Source: Bacteroidales bacterium KHT7
GTDB taxonomy: Bacteria > Bacteroidota > Bacteroidia > Bacteroidales > Bacteroidaceae
DNA: 64,000 bases
NCBI GenBank assembly: GCA_900102385.1
Contig: FNBQ01000003.1
Span: 120,531 to 184,530 of the forward strand
Direction: 5' to 3'
The translations under genes were made by a program, and so were the position numbers. Shown one piece after another: positions 42,703 to 51,188 of this stretch (the stretch's first letter is position 1; the number at the start of each line of letters is the position of its first letter). The notes below the pieces were generated by a model that was given only the letters and a program-made list of their open reading frames with translations, had not been told where the DNA came from and ran no database searches.

Positions 42703-43578
42703 ATGAAAAAAAGTGTAGTATTCGTAATCAGCTCAATGTTGCTAATATGCGTGTCGAGCGGACTTTTCTGGTACGGAAAGCAGCAGATAGACAAGCAGTT
42801 GCCGCAATATCAGTATGAGCAGGTGAAGATAGACGAAAGGCATCCGCTAAACAACCTCGTGCCAAACCCGGCATGCAGCATAAAAATAAGTCTGCAATAC
42901 ATAAAAACACCGCACAACGAGGCTTCGGACTTGATAAACAAGGCGATAAGCAAGAAACTCTTCGACAAGGAGAACGACTTGAAGAAGCAGAGCAAGGTTT
43001 TTGCCAAGCAATATCGCGACCGCTACATTGCCGACATCGCGCCGCTCTACGCTCAGGAAGAGGCAGGGAGCCACGTTGAAGGCTGGTACAACTACAGCTA
43101 CAAGGCCGACGGAAAGTTTGCCAACGGCTGTTTCGGAGTACTCAACTATCTTATCCAGACAACCGAATACGAAGGCGGAGCACACAGCATACCTATGTGC
43201 ATCTACCTTAACTTCGACAAGAACTCGGGCGCACTCCTTACCGCCGACTCAATCTATGCCGAAGGATACGAGAAGAAACTCAACGAATTGCTGCTCGATG
43301 CCCTGATGAAGAAACTGCACATAAGCAAGATTCAGGAACTGAAGAAACTGGGATATCTGAGCACAACGAGCATCTATCCTCCCGACAACTTCCTTCTGAA
43401 GGAAGAAGGAATACTCTACTACTACAACGTGTATGAAATTGCGCCATACGCTCTTGGAGCAACGCAACTGACAATAAGTTACAGCGACCTCGACGACATT
43501 CTGCGCGACGACTTCAAGGACAAGTACAGCGACTCGTCGATTAAACGTGTTATAAACTATTATTCGAAAGAAAAATGA
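42703..43578 (+). CDS. DUF3298/RsiV-like membrane-anchored protein
   Basis: 291 residues with one N-terminal membrane segment (FVISSMLLICVSSGLFWYG) and a periplasmic domain. The family signature is NYLIQTTEYEGGAHSIP followed by a C-terminal FLLKEEGILYYYNVYEIAPYALGATQLTISYSDL (residues about 235-265), typical of DUF3298 (as in RsiV and PdaC, which bind lysozyme or peptidoglycan fragments). There is no anti-sigma domain on the cytoplasmic side, so a regulatory role is not implied. It overlaps rsmG by four bases. Confidence 0.85.
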   Translation: MKKSVVFVISSMLLICVSSGLFWYGKQQIDKQLPQYQYEQVKIDERHPLNNLVPNPACSIKISLQYIKTPHNEASDLINKAISKKLFDKENDLKKQSKVFAKQYRDRYIADIAPLYAQEEAGSHVEGWYNYSYKADGKFANGCFGVLNYLIQTTEYEGGAHSIPMCIYLNFDKNSGALLTADSIYAEGYEKKLNELLLDALMKKLHISKIQELKKLGYLSTTSIYPPDNFLLKEEGILYYYNVYEIAPYALGATQLTISYSDLDDILRDDFKDKYSDSSIKRVINYYSKEK

Positions 43579-44198
43579 TTGATATTATCACAAAATATTT
43601 TCCCAACCTGACCGACCGTCAGAAAGAACAGTACGAGGCACTCTACGACCTCTACACCGACTGGAACGCGAAGATTAACGTAATCTCGCGCAAGGACATC
43701 GAGAATCTGTACGAACACCACGTCCTTCATTCTCTGGGCATAGCCAAGGTCATCAATTTCAAGCCGGGCACAAAGGTAATGGATTTTGGCTGCGGAGGCG
43801 GATTTCCGGGCGTGCCGCTGGCAATAATGTTCCCCGACACGCACTTCCACCTTATCGACAGCATCGGCAAGAAACTGAAGGTTGCCGGCGATATCTCTGA
43901 GAAGATAGGACTGAAGAACATCGACTTCTGCCATTGCCGCGGCGAGGAGGAGAAAGGCAAGTTCGACTTTGTTGTGAGCCGCGCTGTGATGCCGCTTGGC
44001 GACATGATTAAGATTGTGCGCAAGAACATAGCAAAAGAGCAGCGCAACGCCCTTCCAAACGGTGTCATCTGTCTGAAGGGCGGCGAACTGGAGAACGAGA
44101 CAATGCAATTCAAGAACCACACCACGATAACAAGCCTCAGCAACGAGTTTACCGAGGAATTCTTCGAGACAAAGAAGGTGGTTTACGTCTCACTTTAA
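43575..44198 (+). CDS. rsmG: 16S rRNA m7G527 methyltransferase RsmG
   Basis: A 207-residue SAM-dependent methyltransferase acting on G527 of 16S rRNA. It shows the NVISRKDIENLYEHHVLHSL N-terminal motif, SAM-binding VMDFGCGGGFPGVPLAI (about 66-82), and FDFVVSRAVMPL. Length and motifs are normal. Start overlaps the DUF3298 stop; the MBL gene follows after 13 bases. Confidence 0.95.
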   Translation: MIDIITKYFPNLTDRQKEQYEALYDLYTDWNAKINVISRKDIENLYEHHVLHSLGIAKVINFKPGTKVMDFGCGGGFPGVPLAIMFPDTHFHLIDSIGKKLKVAGDISEKIGLKNIDFCHCRGEEEKGKFDFVVSRAVMPLGDMIKIVRKNIAKEQRNALPNGVICLKGGELENETMQFKNHTTITSLSNEFTEEFFETKKVVYVSL

Positions 44199-44211
44199 AG
44201 CAAAAACCGAA

Positions 44212-44853
44212 ATGCTAAACATCCATACCGTTCGCTGCAACGAATTGCAGGAAAACTGCTACATCGTTTGGGACGAGACCAACGAGGCGGTAATCATTGA
44301 CCCCGGAATGCGATATGCCAACGAGAAGGAAGCCGTCAAAAAGTTTATCAACGATAATAACTTGACGCTCAAGCACATGCTTAACACACACTTGCATTTC
44401 GACCACTCGTGGGGCATCAGTTTCATCAATCACGAATTTGGACTGAAGCCCGAGGCTCACGGCGGCGACATCGACATTTACCAGCGGCTCGACCAGCAGG
44501 TTGCCATGTTCATGGGCGATGAATCGCACGAGGAAATCGTTCCGCTTGGCCGTTGCCTTAACGAAGGCGATACGGTTACATTCGGCTCGCACACATTCGG
44601 CATCATAGAAACGCCAGGACACACAAACGGCGGCATCTGCTTCTATTGCGAGGCAGAGAAGGTGCTCTTTACGGGCGATTCGCTCTTCCGCATGAGCATC
44701 GGACGAACCGACTTTCCGGGCGGAAGTTACGAGGCTCTCTCTCGTGCGCTGAAGACAAAGATAATGACTCTGCCCGATGATGTTACGGCATATCCCGGTC
44801 ATGGTCCGGAAACAAACATCGGCGAGGAAAAACTAATGAATCCTTATATTTAA
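44212..44853 (+). CDS. MBL-fold hydrolase (glyoxalase II-like)
   Basis: A 213-residue metallo-beta-lactamase-fold hydrolase with the binuclear zinc motif His60-x-His62-x-Asp64-His65 (NTHLHFDHSWG), a later His in ETPGHTNGG, the Asp in FTGDSLF and the terminal His in YPGHGPETNIGEE. It resembles the YcbL/glyoxalase II group that hydrolyses thioesters such as lactoylglutathione; the true substrate is unknown, and Bacteroidales usually lack glutathione. Cytoplasmic; sits in the rsmG-kdsA-kdsD operon. Confidence 0.9.
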   Translation: MLNIHTVRCNELQENCYIVWDETNEAVIIDPGMRYANEKEAVKKFINDNNLTLKHMLNTHLHFDHSWGISFINHEFGLKPEAHGGDIDIYQRLDQQVAMFMGDESHEEIVPLGRCLNEGDTVTFGSHTFGIIETPGHTNGGICFYCEAEKVLFTGDSLFRMSIGRTDFPGGSYEALSRALKTKIMTLPDDVTAYPGHGPETNIGEEKLMNPYI

Positions 44854-44865
44854 AACATACCAAAA

Positions 44866-45627
44866 ATGAACAAGCAAGTTTTCATAGCAGGACCGTGCGT
44901 AATAGAGTCGGCTGAATGTCTCGACATCGTTGCGCAGGAACTTGTAAGAATAAACAAGAAATACGGCATCGACATAATCTTCAAAGCATCGTTCGACAAG
45001 GCTAACCGAACTTCGATATCGAGTTACCGCGGTCCGGGGCTCGAAAAGGGCTTGCAGATGCTTGCCGACGTAAAGAAGAAATACGGTCTGCGACTTCTGA
45101 CCGACATTCACGAGAGCCATCAGGCTGCACCAGCCGCCGAGGTGGTTGACGTGCTACAGATTCCAGCCTTCCTATGCCGACAGACCGACCTTTTGGTTGC
45201 CGCCGCAAAAACCGGAAAGACGGTAAACATAAAGAAGGCGCAGTTCCTTTCGGGACTCGACATGCAGTTCCCCGTAGAGAAGGTGCGCGAGAGCGGAAAC
45301 GACAACATCTGGCTTACCGAGCGTGGAAACATCTACGGATACAACAATCTGGTGGTAGATTTCCGCAATATTCCTGATATGAAGCAGTTTACACCAACCG
45401 TTATCATGGACTGCACGCACAGCGTTCAGCGTCCCGGAGCAGCGGGTGGAAAGACTGGCGGAAACCGCGAGTTTGTTCCATCTATGGCTCTGGCAGCCAA
45501 GGCTTTCGGTGCAAACGGATTCTTCTTCGAGACACATCCCGACCCGGAGAAGGCTCTTTCGGACGGTCCGAACATGCTGTATCTTAACGAGTTGGAAGAA
45601 CTCATCGGAAAACTCATAGAAAAATAA
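44866..45627 (+). CDS. kdsA: 3-deoxy-8-phosphooctulonate synthase, metal-dependent type
   Basis: 253 residues; condenses PEP with arabinose-5-phosphate to KDO-8-phosphate for lipid A core. Motifs: FIAGPCVIES, IFKASFDKANR, GLRLLTDIHES, QIPAFLCRQTDLL, FETHPDPEKALSDGPN. Cys11 replaces the Asn found in E. coli KdsA (GGMNVLES) and equals Cys11 of the Aquifex enzyme, marking the metal-dependent class. Eight bases separate it from kdsD, which makes its substrate, so two consecutive steps are encoded together. Confidence 0.96.
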   Translation: MNKQVFIAGPCVIESAECLDIVAQELVRINKKYGIDIIFKASFDKANRTSISSYRGPGLEKGLQMLADVKKKYGLRLLTDIHESHQAAPAAEVVDVLQIPAFLCRQTDLLVAAAKTGKTVNIKKAQFLSGLDMQFPVEKVRESGNDNIWLTERGNIYGYNNLVVDFRNIPDMKQFTPTVIMDCTHSVQRPGAAGGKTGGNREFVPSMALAAKAFGANGFFFETHPDPEKALSDGPNMLYLNELEELIGKLIEK

Positions 45628-45634
45628 CAAAACG

Positions 45635-46585
45635 ATGAGCAAGATAAAGGAATATGCCATAAAATGCCTGCAAGATGAGGCTCAGGCTCTGCTCGACCTC
45701 ATTCCGCAACTTACCGATGATTTCGACAAGGCTGTTGAAATCATTCTCAACTGCAAAGGCAAACTGGTTATCACAGGTGTGGGCAAGTCGGGACACATAG
45801 GCGCGAAGATTGCCGCAACGCTTGCCAGTACGGGCACACCGTCGTTCTTCATCAATCCGCTCGATGCCTATCATGGCGACCTCGGAATGATTCGCACGGG
45901 CGACGTGGTTATGGCCATCAGCAACTCGGGCATGACCGACGAGCTTCTGCGCATAATTCCGTATCTTAACGAGAATAATATTCCGGTTATCGGCATGTCG
46001 GGCAATCCCGAATCGCTTCTTGCCAAGCACAGCACATGCCACATCTGCATAAAGGTGAAGCGCGAGGCTTGTCCGCTTAATCTTGCGCCTACGTCGTCTA
46101 CCACCGCCACACTTGCCATGGGCGATGCCATTGCCTGCGCCCTGATAGAGATGCGCGAGTTTAAGGCAACGGACTTTGCTCAGTTCCATCCGGGCGGCTC
46201 GCTTGGCCACAGACTGCTGACGCGCGCCAAGGACATTATGCGCAAGGAGAATCTGCCTATCGTTCCGCCAGAAATGAAACTGAGCGAGGCAATAACGCAC
46301 ATAAGTCAAGGAAAGGTGGGACTGGTGATAATAATGACTGGCAGCCGCATAGACGGAATTGTTACCGATGGAGACGTGCGTCGAGCAATGCAGAATAATC
46401 AGCAGAATTTTTTCAATCTAAACGTGAGCGACGTGATGACAAAGAAGCCGAAGACTATCGCCCCAACGGTCAAGGTGGACGATGTGCTGCGGACGCTTCA
46501 CAAGAACAAGATCCACTCACTTCTGGTGGTTGACGAGGAGATGAACCTGCTTGGAATAGTCGATGAATTCGACTGCTTTATATAA
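45635..46585 (+). CDS. kdsD: Arabinose-5-phosphate isomerase
   Basis: 316 residues of the KpsF/GutQ family; interconverts ribulose-5-P and arabinose-5-P. SIS domain (about 35-175) with VITGVGKSGHIGAKIAATLASTGTPSFF and SNSGMTDELL, then two CBS domains (about 205-260 and 270-316). Active-site residues Lys (GVGKSGH) and His (DAYHGDLGM) are visible. Last gene of the operon, followed at once by a strong terminator. Confidence 0.95.
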   Translation: MSKIKEYAIKCLQDEAQALLDLIPQLTDDFDKAVEIILNCKGKLVITGVGKSGHIGAKIAATLASTGTPSFFINPLDAYHGDLGMIRTGDVVMAISNSGMTDELLRIIPYLNENNIPVIGMSGNPESLLAKHSTCHICIKVKREACPLNLAPTSSTTATLAMGDAIACALIEMREFKATDFAQFHPGGSLGHRLLTRAKDIMRKENLPIVPPEMKLSEAITHISQGKVGLVIIMTGSRIDGIVTDGDVRRAMQNNQQNFFNLNVSDVMTKKPKTIAPTVKVDDVLRTLHKNKIHSLLVVDEEMNLLGIVDEFDCFI

Positions 46586-46630
46586 AAAAATCGCCGTTCC
46601 TGTATCTTGCAAGAACGGCGATTTTTTTTT
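46584..46630. terminator. Bidirectional terminator between kdsD and the retron RT
   Basis: A perfect 16-bp stem (AAAAAAATCGCCGTTC/GAACGGCGATTTTTTT) with a 13-base loop. T runs follow on both strands. It ends the kds operon and the minus-strand retron transcript. Confidence 0.93.
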
Positions 46631-46645
46631 GAAATGTATCTTAGT

Positions 46646-48082
46646 TTATGCCTTAAAGAAAATAAAGACAAGCAATCTAAAAATTATAAGGAATGCAAAA
46701 CAAATCAGAATAATTGTCCTTCTGTCCTTTTTTCGTCTTTCTTTATCATCAGCATCGCGCAAATATGAGTTGCGGTCAATTCTTGTCTGATAGCCATTGC
46801 CGTCAGTACTTGAATTTGCAGAAACGGAATTGCCAGCCTCATCGTTTGTAGAAACTCCGCACGACTTATCAGACATCTCTTCACATTCAGAATTATTCTC
46901 GCGACGAAGACGATGTTTTTCAAGCATATCGCTGTAACTCTTCATCACGTCCGACTCGTTTTTGTACAACTCGTCAAACTGTGCCTTGAACCGAAGATAG
47001 ATAGAATCATCCTTTCCGCGAACAATTCCGAGATAATTGATTTTACCCCTCAGAAACTTGCTCACCTCTATGCTATGGTAATACTTATGATAATCCTTCT
47101 TTCGGTTGTTTCGATACGCACAGCAGCAAGCCGCCTCGTAGCCGTATTTCTTCCAGACAAACAACAATGTGCGAATCTCACGGATGTAACGGCGCGAAAC
47201 GTTCAGCTTCTTGTTTACAACGATGCCCGTAACCTCCTGATGGCGTGTTTTAGACTGCAAACGAACCTTCTTTTGGTTTATAACGAAGCCGTATGACGAG
47301 ATTATCTCCTTAATTTTGTTGTAGAACGCACCGTTGAAGTCGAACACGTTTACATCCGAACTGAATGTGATATCGTCGGCATAGCGCGAGAATGTTACGT
47401 TGTTTTCGGCAGCCACCTTTGCAATATCCTCGTCCATCTGTCGGCACACAAAATTAGAGAGCAACGGCGATGTTGGGAATCCCTGCGCCAAAACGTCAAC
47501 ACCATCTTTGCGATAGGTGCAAAGCCCCGAAATAAAATCTACGGCAAACGGCGAGAACTCGAAAGGCTTTGCCGACAGGACTTGCTTTACCTGCTCGCGC
47601 GTGATGCTCGGAAAGAAATTGCTAAGGTCGATATTCAACACAAAATTCTTGCCAGTATGCAGCGCGGCATTATCGGCAACAGAGCGTCCTTGCACAAACC
47701 CATAAGCCCACGGAGTTGCTTCCTCGTACGATTGCAGAATTTTCAGAATCGCTTTCAGTCGTACTCTAAAAGCAGGCTTCGGAGCAACGATTTCTCTAAA
47801 ACCGCCCTTTCGCTTTGGAATGTTGAATATTCTTAATCTGTTATAATCATCTTTCGCTGTATCAACATAATAATTTAATTGAGAAACGCTCCTCCATTCT
47901 AAAGGCATACTATCATACAGATAGCCATTCTTACTATTTGTCCTTAGCCAATATGGTTCTCTCCTAACATCATTGACAGCATCATATAATATCTGCGCAA
48001 GTTGCTTTGCAGATTCCAAGTTTTTCAGCTGTCTATCAACAGTTTCCTTGTCAAATTTCAAATTCTGTTTTTGGCGTATCAT
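46646..48082 (-). CDS. Retron-type reverse transcriptase with C-terminal transmembrane tail
   Basis: 478 residues. The RT domain (about 75-370) has retron hallmarks: motif X NAALH (138-142), LNIDLSNFFPSI with Asp152, QGFPTSPLLSN (200-210), active-site YADD (234-237), and region Y VTG (284-286), then a thumb-like FLRGKINYLG. It lacks the maturase/endonuclease domains of group II introns and the diversity-generating RT motifs. After residue 380 comes a Ser/Asn/Asp-rich linker, a basic patch (ERRKKDRR, 448-455) and a single hydrophobic segment (about 456-476) ending at the C terminus. By the positive-inside rule the RT would face the cytoplasm, tail-anchored in the membrane. A candidate msr-msd RNA lies just upstream (48108-48228). 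No separate effector gene is adjacent. Confidence 0.9.
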   Translation of the reverse strand: MIRQKQNLKFDKETVDRQLKNLESAKQLAQILYDAVNDVRREPYWLRTNSKNGYLYDSMPLEWRSVSQLNYYVDTAKDDYNRLRIFNIPKRKGGFREIVAPKPAFRVRLKAILKILQSYEEATPWAYGFVQGRSVADNAALHTGKNFVLNIDLSNFFPSITREQVKQVLSAKPFEFSPFAVDFISGLCTYRKDGVDVLAQGFPTSPLLSNFVCRQMDEDIAKVAAENNVTFSRYADDITFSSDVNVFDFNGAFYNKIKEIISSYGFVINQKKVRLQSKTRHQEVTGIVVNKKLNVSRRYIREIRTLLFVWKKYGYEAACCCAYRNNRKKDYHKYYHSIEVSKFLRGKINYLGIVRGKDDSIYLRFKAQFDELYKNESDVMKSYSDMLEKHRLRRENNSECEEMSDKSCGVSTNDEAGNSVSANSSTDGNGYQTRIDRNSYLRDADDKERRKKDRRTIILICFAFLIIFRLLVFIFFKA

Positions 48083-48107
48083 AGGTTATTTTTATAAAAT
48101 AGAAAAA

Positions 48108-48228
48108 GGAACGTTCCCTCATTACTTATTGTAGTGAAATAATCATTACACTACAAAAATATAGCTTTGTAAAAAAGCTCTGGCGAATGCACCAGATTAC
48201 TTCTAATATCTTTGGGAGCGTTCCGATT
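48108..48228 (-). ncRNA. Candidate retron msr-msd RNA
   Basis: Minus-strand RNA of about 121 bases between the RT promoter and the RT start codon. The 5' repeat a1 is GGAACGCTCCC (48224-48214); the 3' repeat a2 is GGGAACGTTCC (48118-48108). They pair over 11 positions with one mismatch. Between them are hairpin 1, TCTGGTG-CATT-CGCCAGA (48196-48179); hairpin 2, AGCTTT-TTTAC-AAAGCT (48179-48163); and hairpin 3, a 9-bp stem around TTGTAGTG/CACTACAA (48157-48128) with an inner 3-bp extension. This is the layout of a retron non-coding RNA. The branching guanosine cannot be assigned because no classic TAGC was seen after a1. The region is short for a retron. Confidence 0.75.
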
Positions 48229-48231
48229 GTG

Positions 48232-48262
48232 CAAAAATACACAAATTTTCTATATCCGCAAA
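48232..48262 (-). promoter_or_regulatory. Promoter of the retron RNA and RT
   Basis: TTTG (48262-48259), N19, TATTTTTG (48239-48232) on the minus strand: an exact consensus match. The predicted +1 is near 48228, four bases before repeat a1. Confidence 0.82.
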
Positions 48263-48342
48263 AGAATGGCTTTCAAAATACAACAAAAAATCCATCTTTC
48301 TGCGCCAAACTCTTGACTGTCGAAAGACGGATTTCTCATTTT

Positions 48343-49305
48343 CTATTTATTAACCACATTTATCGGTTTACCATCAATGTATGCCTTTACGTTTTCAACG
48401 CATTGCGACATAAGTCTCTGGCGCGCCTCGGTTGTTGCCCACGCAATGTGCGGAGTGATGTAGGCATACTGGCAGCGAATAAGCGGATGGTCTTTTGACG
48501 GCGGCTCAACGCTCAGCACATCGGCTCCGTAGGCGTAGATAACGCGTTCGTTAAGGCATTGTGCAAGTTCCACGTCGTTTACCAGCTGACCGCGTCCAGT
48601 ATTTATCAGCATAGCCGTATTCTTCATCTTCTCTATGGTGCTGCGGTTCATCATCTCGCGAGTGCTGTCGGTAAGAGGGCAGTTAAGGCTCACGAAGTCG
48701 CAGGTAGACAGCAGCCCTTCTAACTCGGCCTTGTGTATGCCCGTATGCGAAAGTTGCAGCGGCGTTTTTGAAGTGTAGGCATACACGTCCATTCCGAAAG
48801 CCTGAGCTATTCGAGCCGTAGCCATTCCGGTGTTGCCAAGACCGATGATGCCCATCTTCTTTCCGTGAAGTTCGGTGAGCGGAGTGTTCCAGTAGCAGAA
48901 ATCGGCATTCTGACTCCAACGCCCGTAGCGGTTCAGGTCGGCATAATGCTCAACGTGGTTTGTAACGGCAAGAATAAGGGCGAAAACCTTCTGCGCCACC
49001 GACTCGGTGCTGTATGCCGGAATGTTTGTAACCACCACACCAGCCTGTTTTGCCGCCTCGGTGTCTACCACGTTGTAGCCGGTAGCCGTAACGCCAATGT
49101 ATCTCAGACTTGGCAGAGCCTTTATGTGCTCAGCCGTGATTACCACCTTGTTTGTCAAGATTATGTCGAAGCCGTCGGCGCGTTTCAGCACGTCCGAAGC
49201 GTCGGTACGGTCGTAAACCTTTACTTCTGCAATTTCTTCAAGTCCCTTCCACGACAAGTCGCCCGGATTGAGGGCATATCCGTCGAGAACAACAATTTTA
49301 GCCAT
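48343..49305 (-). CDS. D-2-hydroxyacid dehydrogenase (glycerate dehydrogenase-like)
   Basis: A 320-residue NAD(P)-dependent D-2-hydroxyacid dehydrogenase. The substrate domain flanks a Rossmann fold with GIIGLGNTGMATARIAQAFG (about 150-169). Catalytic residues are Arg in INTGRGQLV, Glu in DVLSVEPPS and His in TPHIAWAT. It is closest in feel to glycerate/hydroxypyruvate reductases common in Bacteroidales; the substrate is not certain. A TAACTTTG -7 element lies at 49338-49331. It is on the same strand as the retron, upstream, but the retron has its own promoter. Confidence 0.9.
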   Translation of the reverse strand: MAKIVVLDGYALNPGDLSWKGLEEIAEVKVYDRTDASDVLKRADGFDIILTNKVVITAEHIKALPSLRYIGVTATGYNVVDTEAAKQAGVVVTNIPAYSTESVAQKVFALILAVTNHVEHYADLNRYGRWSQNADFCYWNTPLTELHGKKMGIIGLGNTGMATARIAQAFGMDVYAYTSKTPLQLSHTGIHKAELEGLLSTCDFVSLNCPLTDSTREMMNRSTIEKMKNTAMLINTGRGQLVNDVELAQCLNERVIYAYGADVLSVEPPSKDHPLIRCQYAYITPHIAWATTEARQRLMSQCVENVKAYIDGKPINVVNK

Positions 49306-49420
49306 ATCAATCAGTTTTTACATTTGAATGCAAAGTTACATTTTTTTTGAGAAAGAACGGCATTACTGCCTTTAGAATGATTTGGATACCAAATCGGAAC
49401 AAGAGAACCAAGGCTGCGTA

Positions 49421-49456
49421 GAAAACCCGAACGAAACCCGAAGGCATCCCGAAGGA
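49421..49456 (+). repeat. Three-unit 11-bp array abutting a stop codon
   Basis: CCCGAACGAAA, CCCGAAGGCAT, CCCGAAGGATT in tandem. It ends at the stop codon of the minus-strand gene that follows and shares about 20 bases with the inverted array near guaA. Confidence 0.75.
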
Positions 49457-51082
49457 TTAGCAGCAAACTTCGTATTCTTTTTTCATTTCAGGCAAGAGAT
49501 GCTTGAGTTGGTTTACCGACGGAATGAAACTCTTGTACTCCGTTAGGATGAACTTCTTTACAAGCTCGAACTTGTCCTCGAAATCGTTGTCGCGGCAGAG
49601 GCGCAGGAACACGACGCCACGAATTATCTGCTCCGGAGCTGTGATGCCGCGGATTATCTTAACCCAGTCGGGATAGGCTTTGATGTCTGAGCACAGCCTT
49701 TCCCACAAGAACTGTGGAGACGAATAGTCTTCTACAAAGTCGCCGAACTTTTCTTCGATAAACTGCCATGTGGCAAGGCAGAGTTTCTTTACGTCATCGT
49801 CGTTAATACATTCACTATCATTTAGTTTAACGATTTTCTTCGGAAGCTCGAGTTCTATCGTTCCCTGATGGTCGCCGTCGCGCGATTTTAACTGAATGTC
49901 AATCTTTTGCATCCATTCTTCGACCTTGTCGAGGCGGATGCTTGGCGGATTGATGCAGAGGCAACCATTGTTGCCGACCATAAACGAGAAGATAAGGTTG
50001 CCTATATCTGTTGGACGTGTGTAGTAGAACACGTTTTTATAGCGATGCACGTTGCAGAAACCGTGATTGCGGAGGCTGACATCGATATAGCTGCCTACAA
50101 TCTCTATGGTGTTCCTTTGCAATTGGATGCTTTCAGTCTTTTCTTTGCTGTCTTTCTTGCCAAAGAAAAAGTCCATAAGTTGTTGCAGACCTCGATTTTC
50201 CTTTGCATTTTCTTCGCTACCGAGCAAAGCCAAAAGTTCTTTGTTTACCTGCTCTGGCGGAGTTGGCACGAATTTCTTTGCCGTCTTCTTTTTAGGTTTA
50301 TCTGTTGGGGCAGATACTGGCGTAAAGTTTTTTGCAACCATAGCCCTTATCTTCTCCATCTCTGCCTCTTCGTTTGGCGAATCCATGCTGTATTTTGGCT
50401 CGATGGTTGGAAGAAGTTGCTTTAACTTTTCGTAATACGGAATATAAAGTTTTGTAGAGTTTTGATATTCCGGATTGTAAAGTATACCATCAATATATTT
50501 TACTTTGTCTTCAAATAGAGGATCATCACATAGTTTAGAGATTACTAATCCTCTGAAAAAGCCTTCCACCCCACCCCATATTATACCTTTGTCATATTTA
50601 AACCAAAAAATATTTTCTTTGTCAAGTTCTTCCATCTTGCGAACTATATTCGGCAAATACAGATATGTTTCAACAAACTTCTTGGCTGTTCCAAAAAGAT
50701 ATTCCAAGAAGTAATCAACAACCTTGTTTACATCATCTTCGGTTTTGACAACGTAGTCATTGTACTTTTCCAAATTGGTCTTGTCCTCGATGGTTGTACG
50801 AAACATTGTTTTATTATCGATAAGTATGCCCCTACCCGGAATCCACTCTGTATCTCCTATACATTCGGTAATATATGGTTCAACCTCTTTAATTGCCAAT
50901 TCTATGGGAAAGAATTCAATAGGTTCTTTGACAAACTGAATATCAAATTTTACTTTATAAAAACTATTATCAAACACATAAATTGGATTATGACCGGAAT
51001 CGCAAACTCTTTTCCATCCAAGAGGTTTCAATTCCGCATCAAGACGTTTGAACACTATTTTCTTTTTTTCATTCTTTAGCAT
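49457..51082 (-). CDS. Internally duplicated protein of unknown function
   Basis: 541 residues, cytoplasmic, no family recognised. It is built of two similar halves joined by a Lys/Pro-rich linker (about 255-285, TDKPKKKTAKKFVPTPPEQV). Half one (1-235) contains FFRGLVISKLCDDPLFEDKV and YYEKLKQLLPTIEPKY; half two (325-541) contains QIIRGVVFLRLCRDNDFEDK and SVNQLKHLLPEMKKEY. The helical segments VDYFLEYLFGTAKKFVETYL and ATWQFIEEKFGDFVEDYSS also align. Each half begins with a beta-rich part (KFDIQFVKEPIEFFPIEL; LIFSFMVGNNGCLCINPP). It is the next gene downstream of tRNA-Ser, separated by a terminator. Confidence 0.75.
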   Translation of the reverse strand: MLKNEKKKIVFKRLDAELKPLGWKRVCDSGHNPIYVFDNSFYKVKFDIQFVKEPIEFFPIELAIKEVEPYITECIGDTEWIPGRGILIDNKTMFRTTIEDKTNLEKYNDYVVKTEDDVNKVVDYFLEYLFGTAKKFVETYLYLPNIVRKMEELDKENIFWFKYDKGIIWGGVEGFFRGLVISKLCDDPLFEDKVKYIDGILYNPEYQNSTKLYIPYYEKLKQLLPTIEPKYSMDSPNEEAEMEKIRAMVAKNFTPVSAPTDKPKKKTAKKFVPTPPEQVNKELLALLGSEENAKENRGLQQLMDFFFGKKDSKEKTESIQLQRNTIEIVGSYIDVSLRNHGFCNVHRYKNVFYYTRPTDIGNLIFSFMVGNNGCLCINPPSIRLDKVEEWMQKIDIQLKSRDGDHQGTIELELPKKIVKLNDSECINDDDVKKLCLATWQFIEEKFGDFVEDYSSPQFLWERLCSDIKAYPDWVKIIRGITAPEQIIRGVVFLRLCRDNDFEDKFELVKKFILTEYKSFIPSVNQLKHLLPEMKKEYEVCC

Positions 51083-51188
51083 ATTTATAATTACAAAGAT
51101 TTTGTTATTGTATTTTTGTTTTAATCAGAAAAACAATAGCGAAGATAACAAAAAAACAGAAATAAACATTTCTTTTCACATGAAAAAC

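Noticed and set aside
46646..48082. Group II intron maturase or diversity-generating retroelement RT
   Set aside because: No maturase or HNH domains, no intron RNA structure, no template/variable repeats; retron motifs NAxxH and VTG are present.
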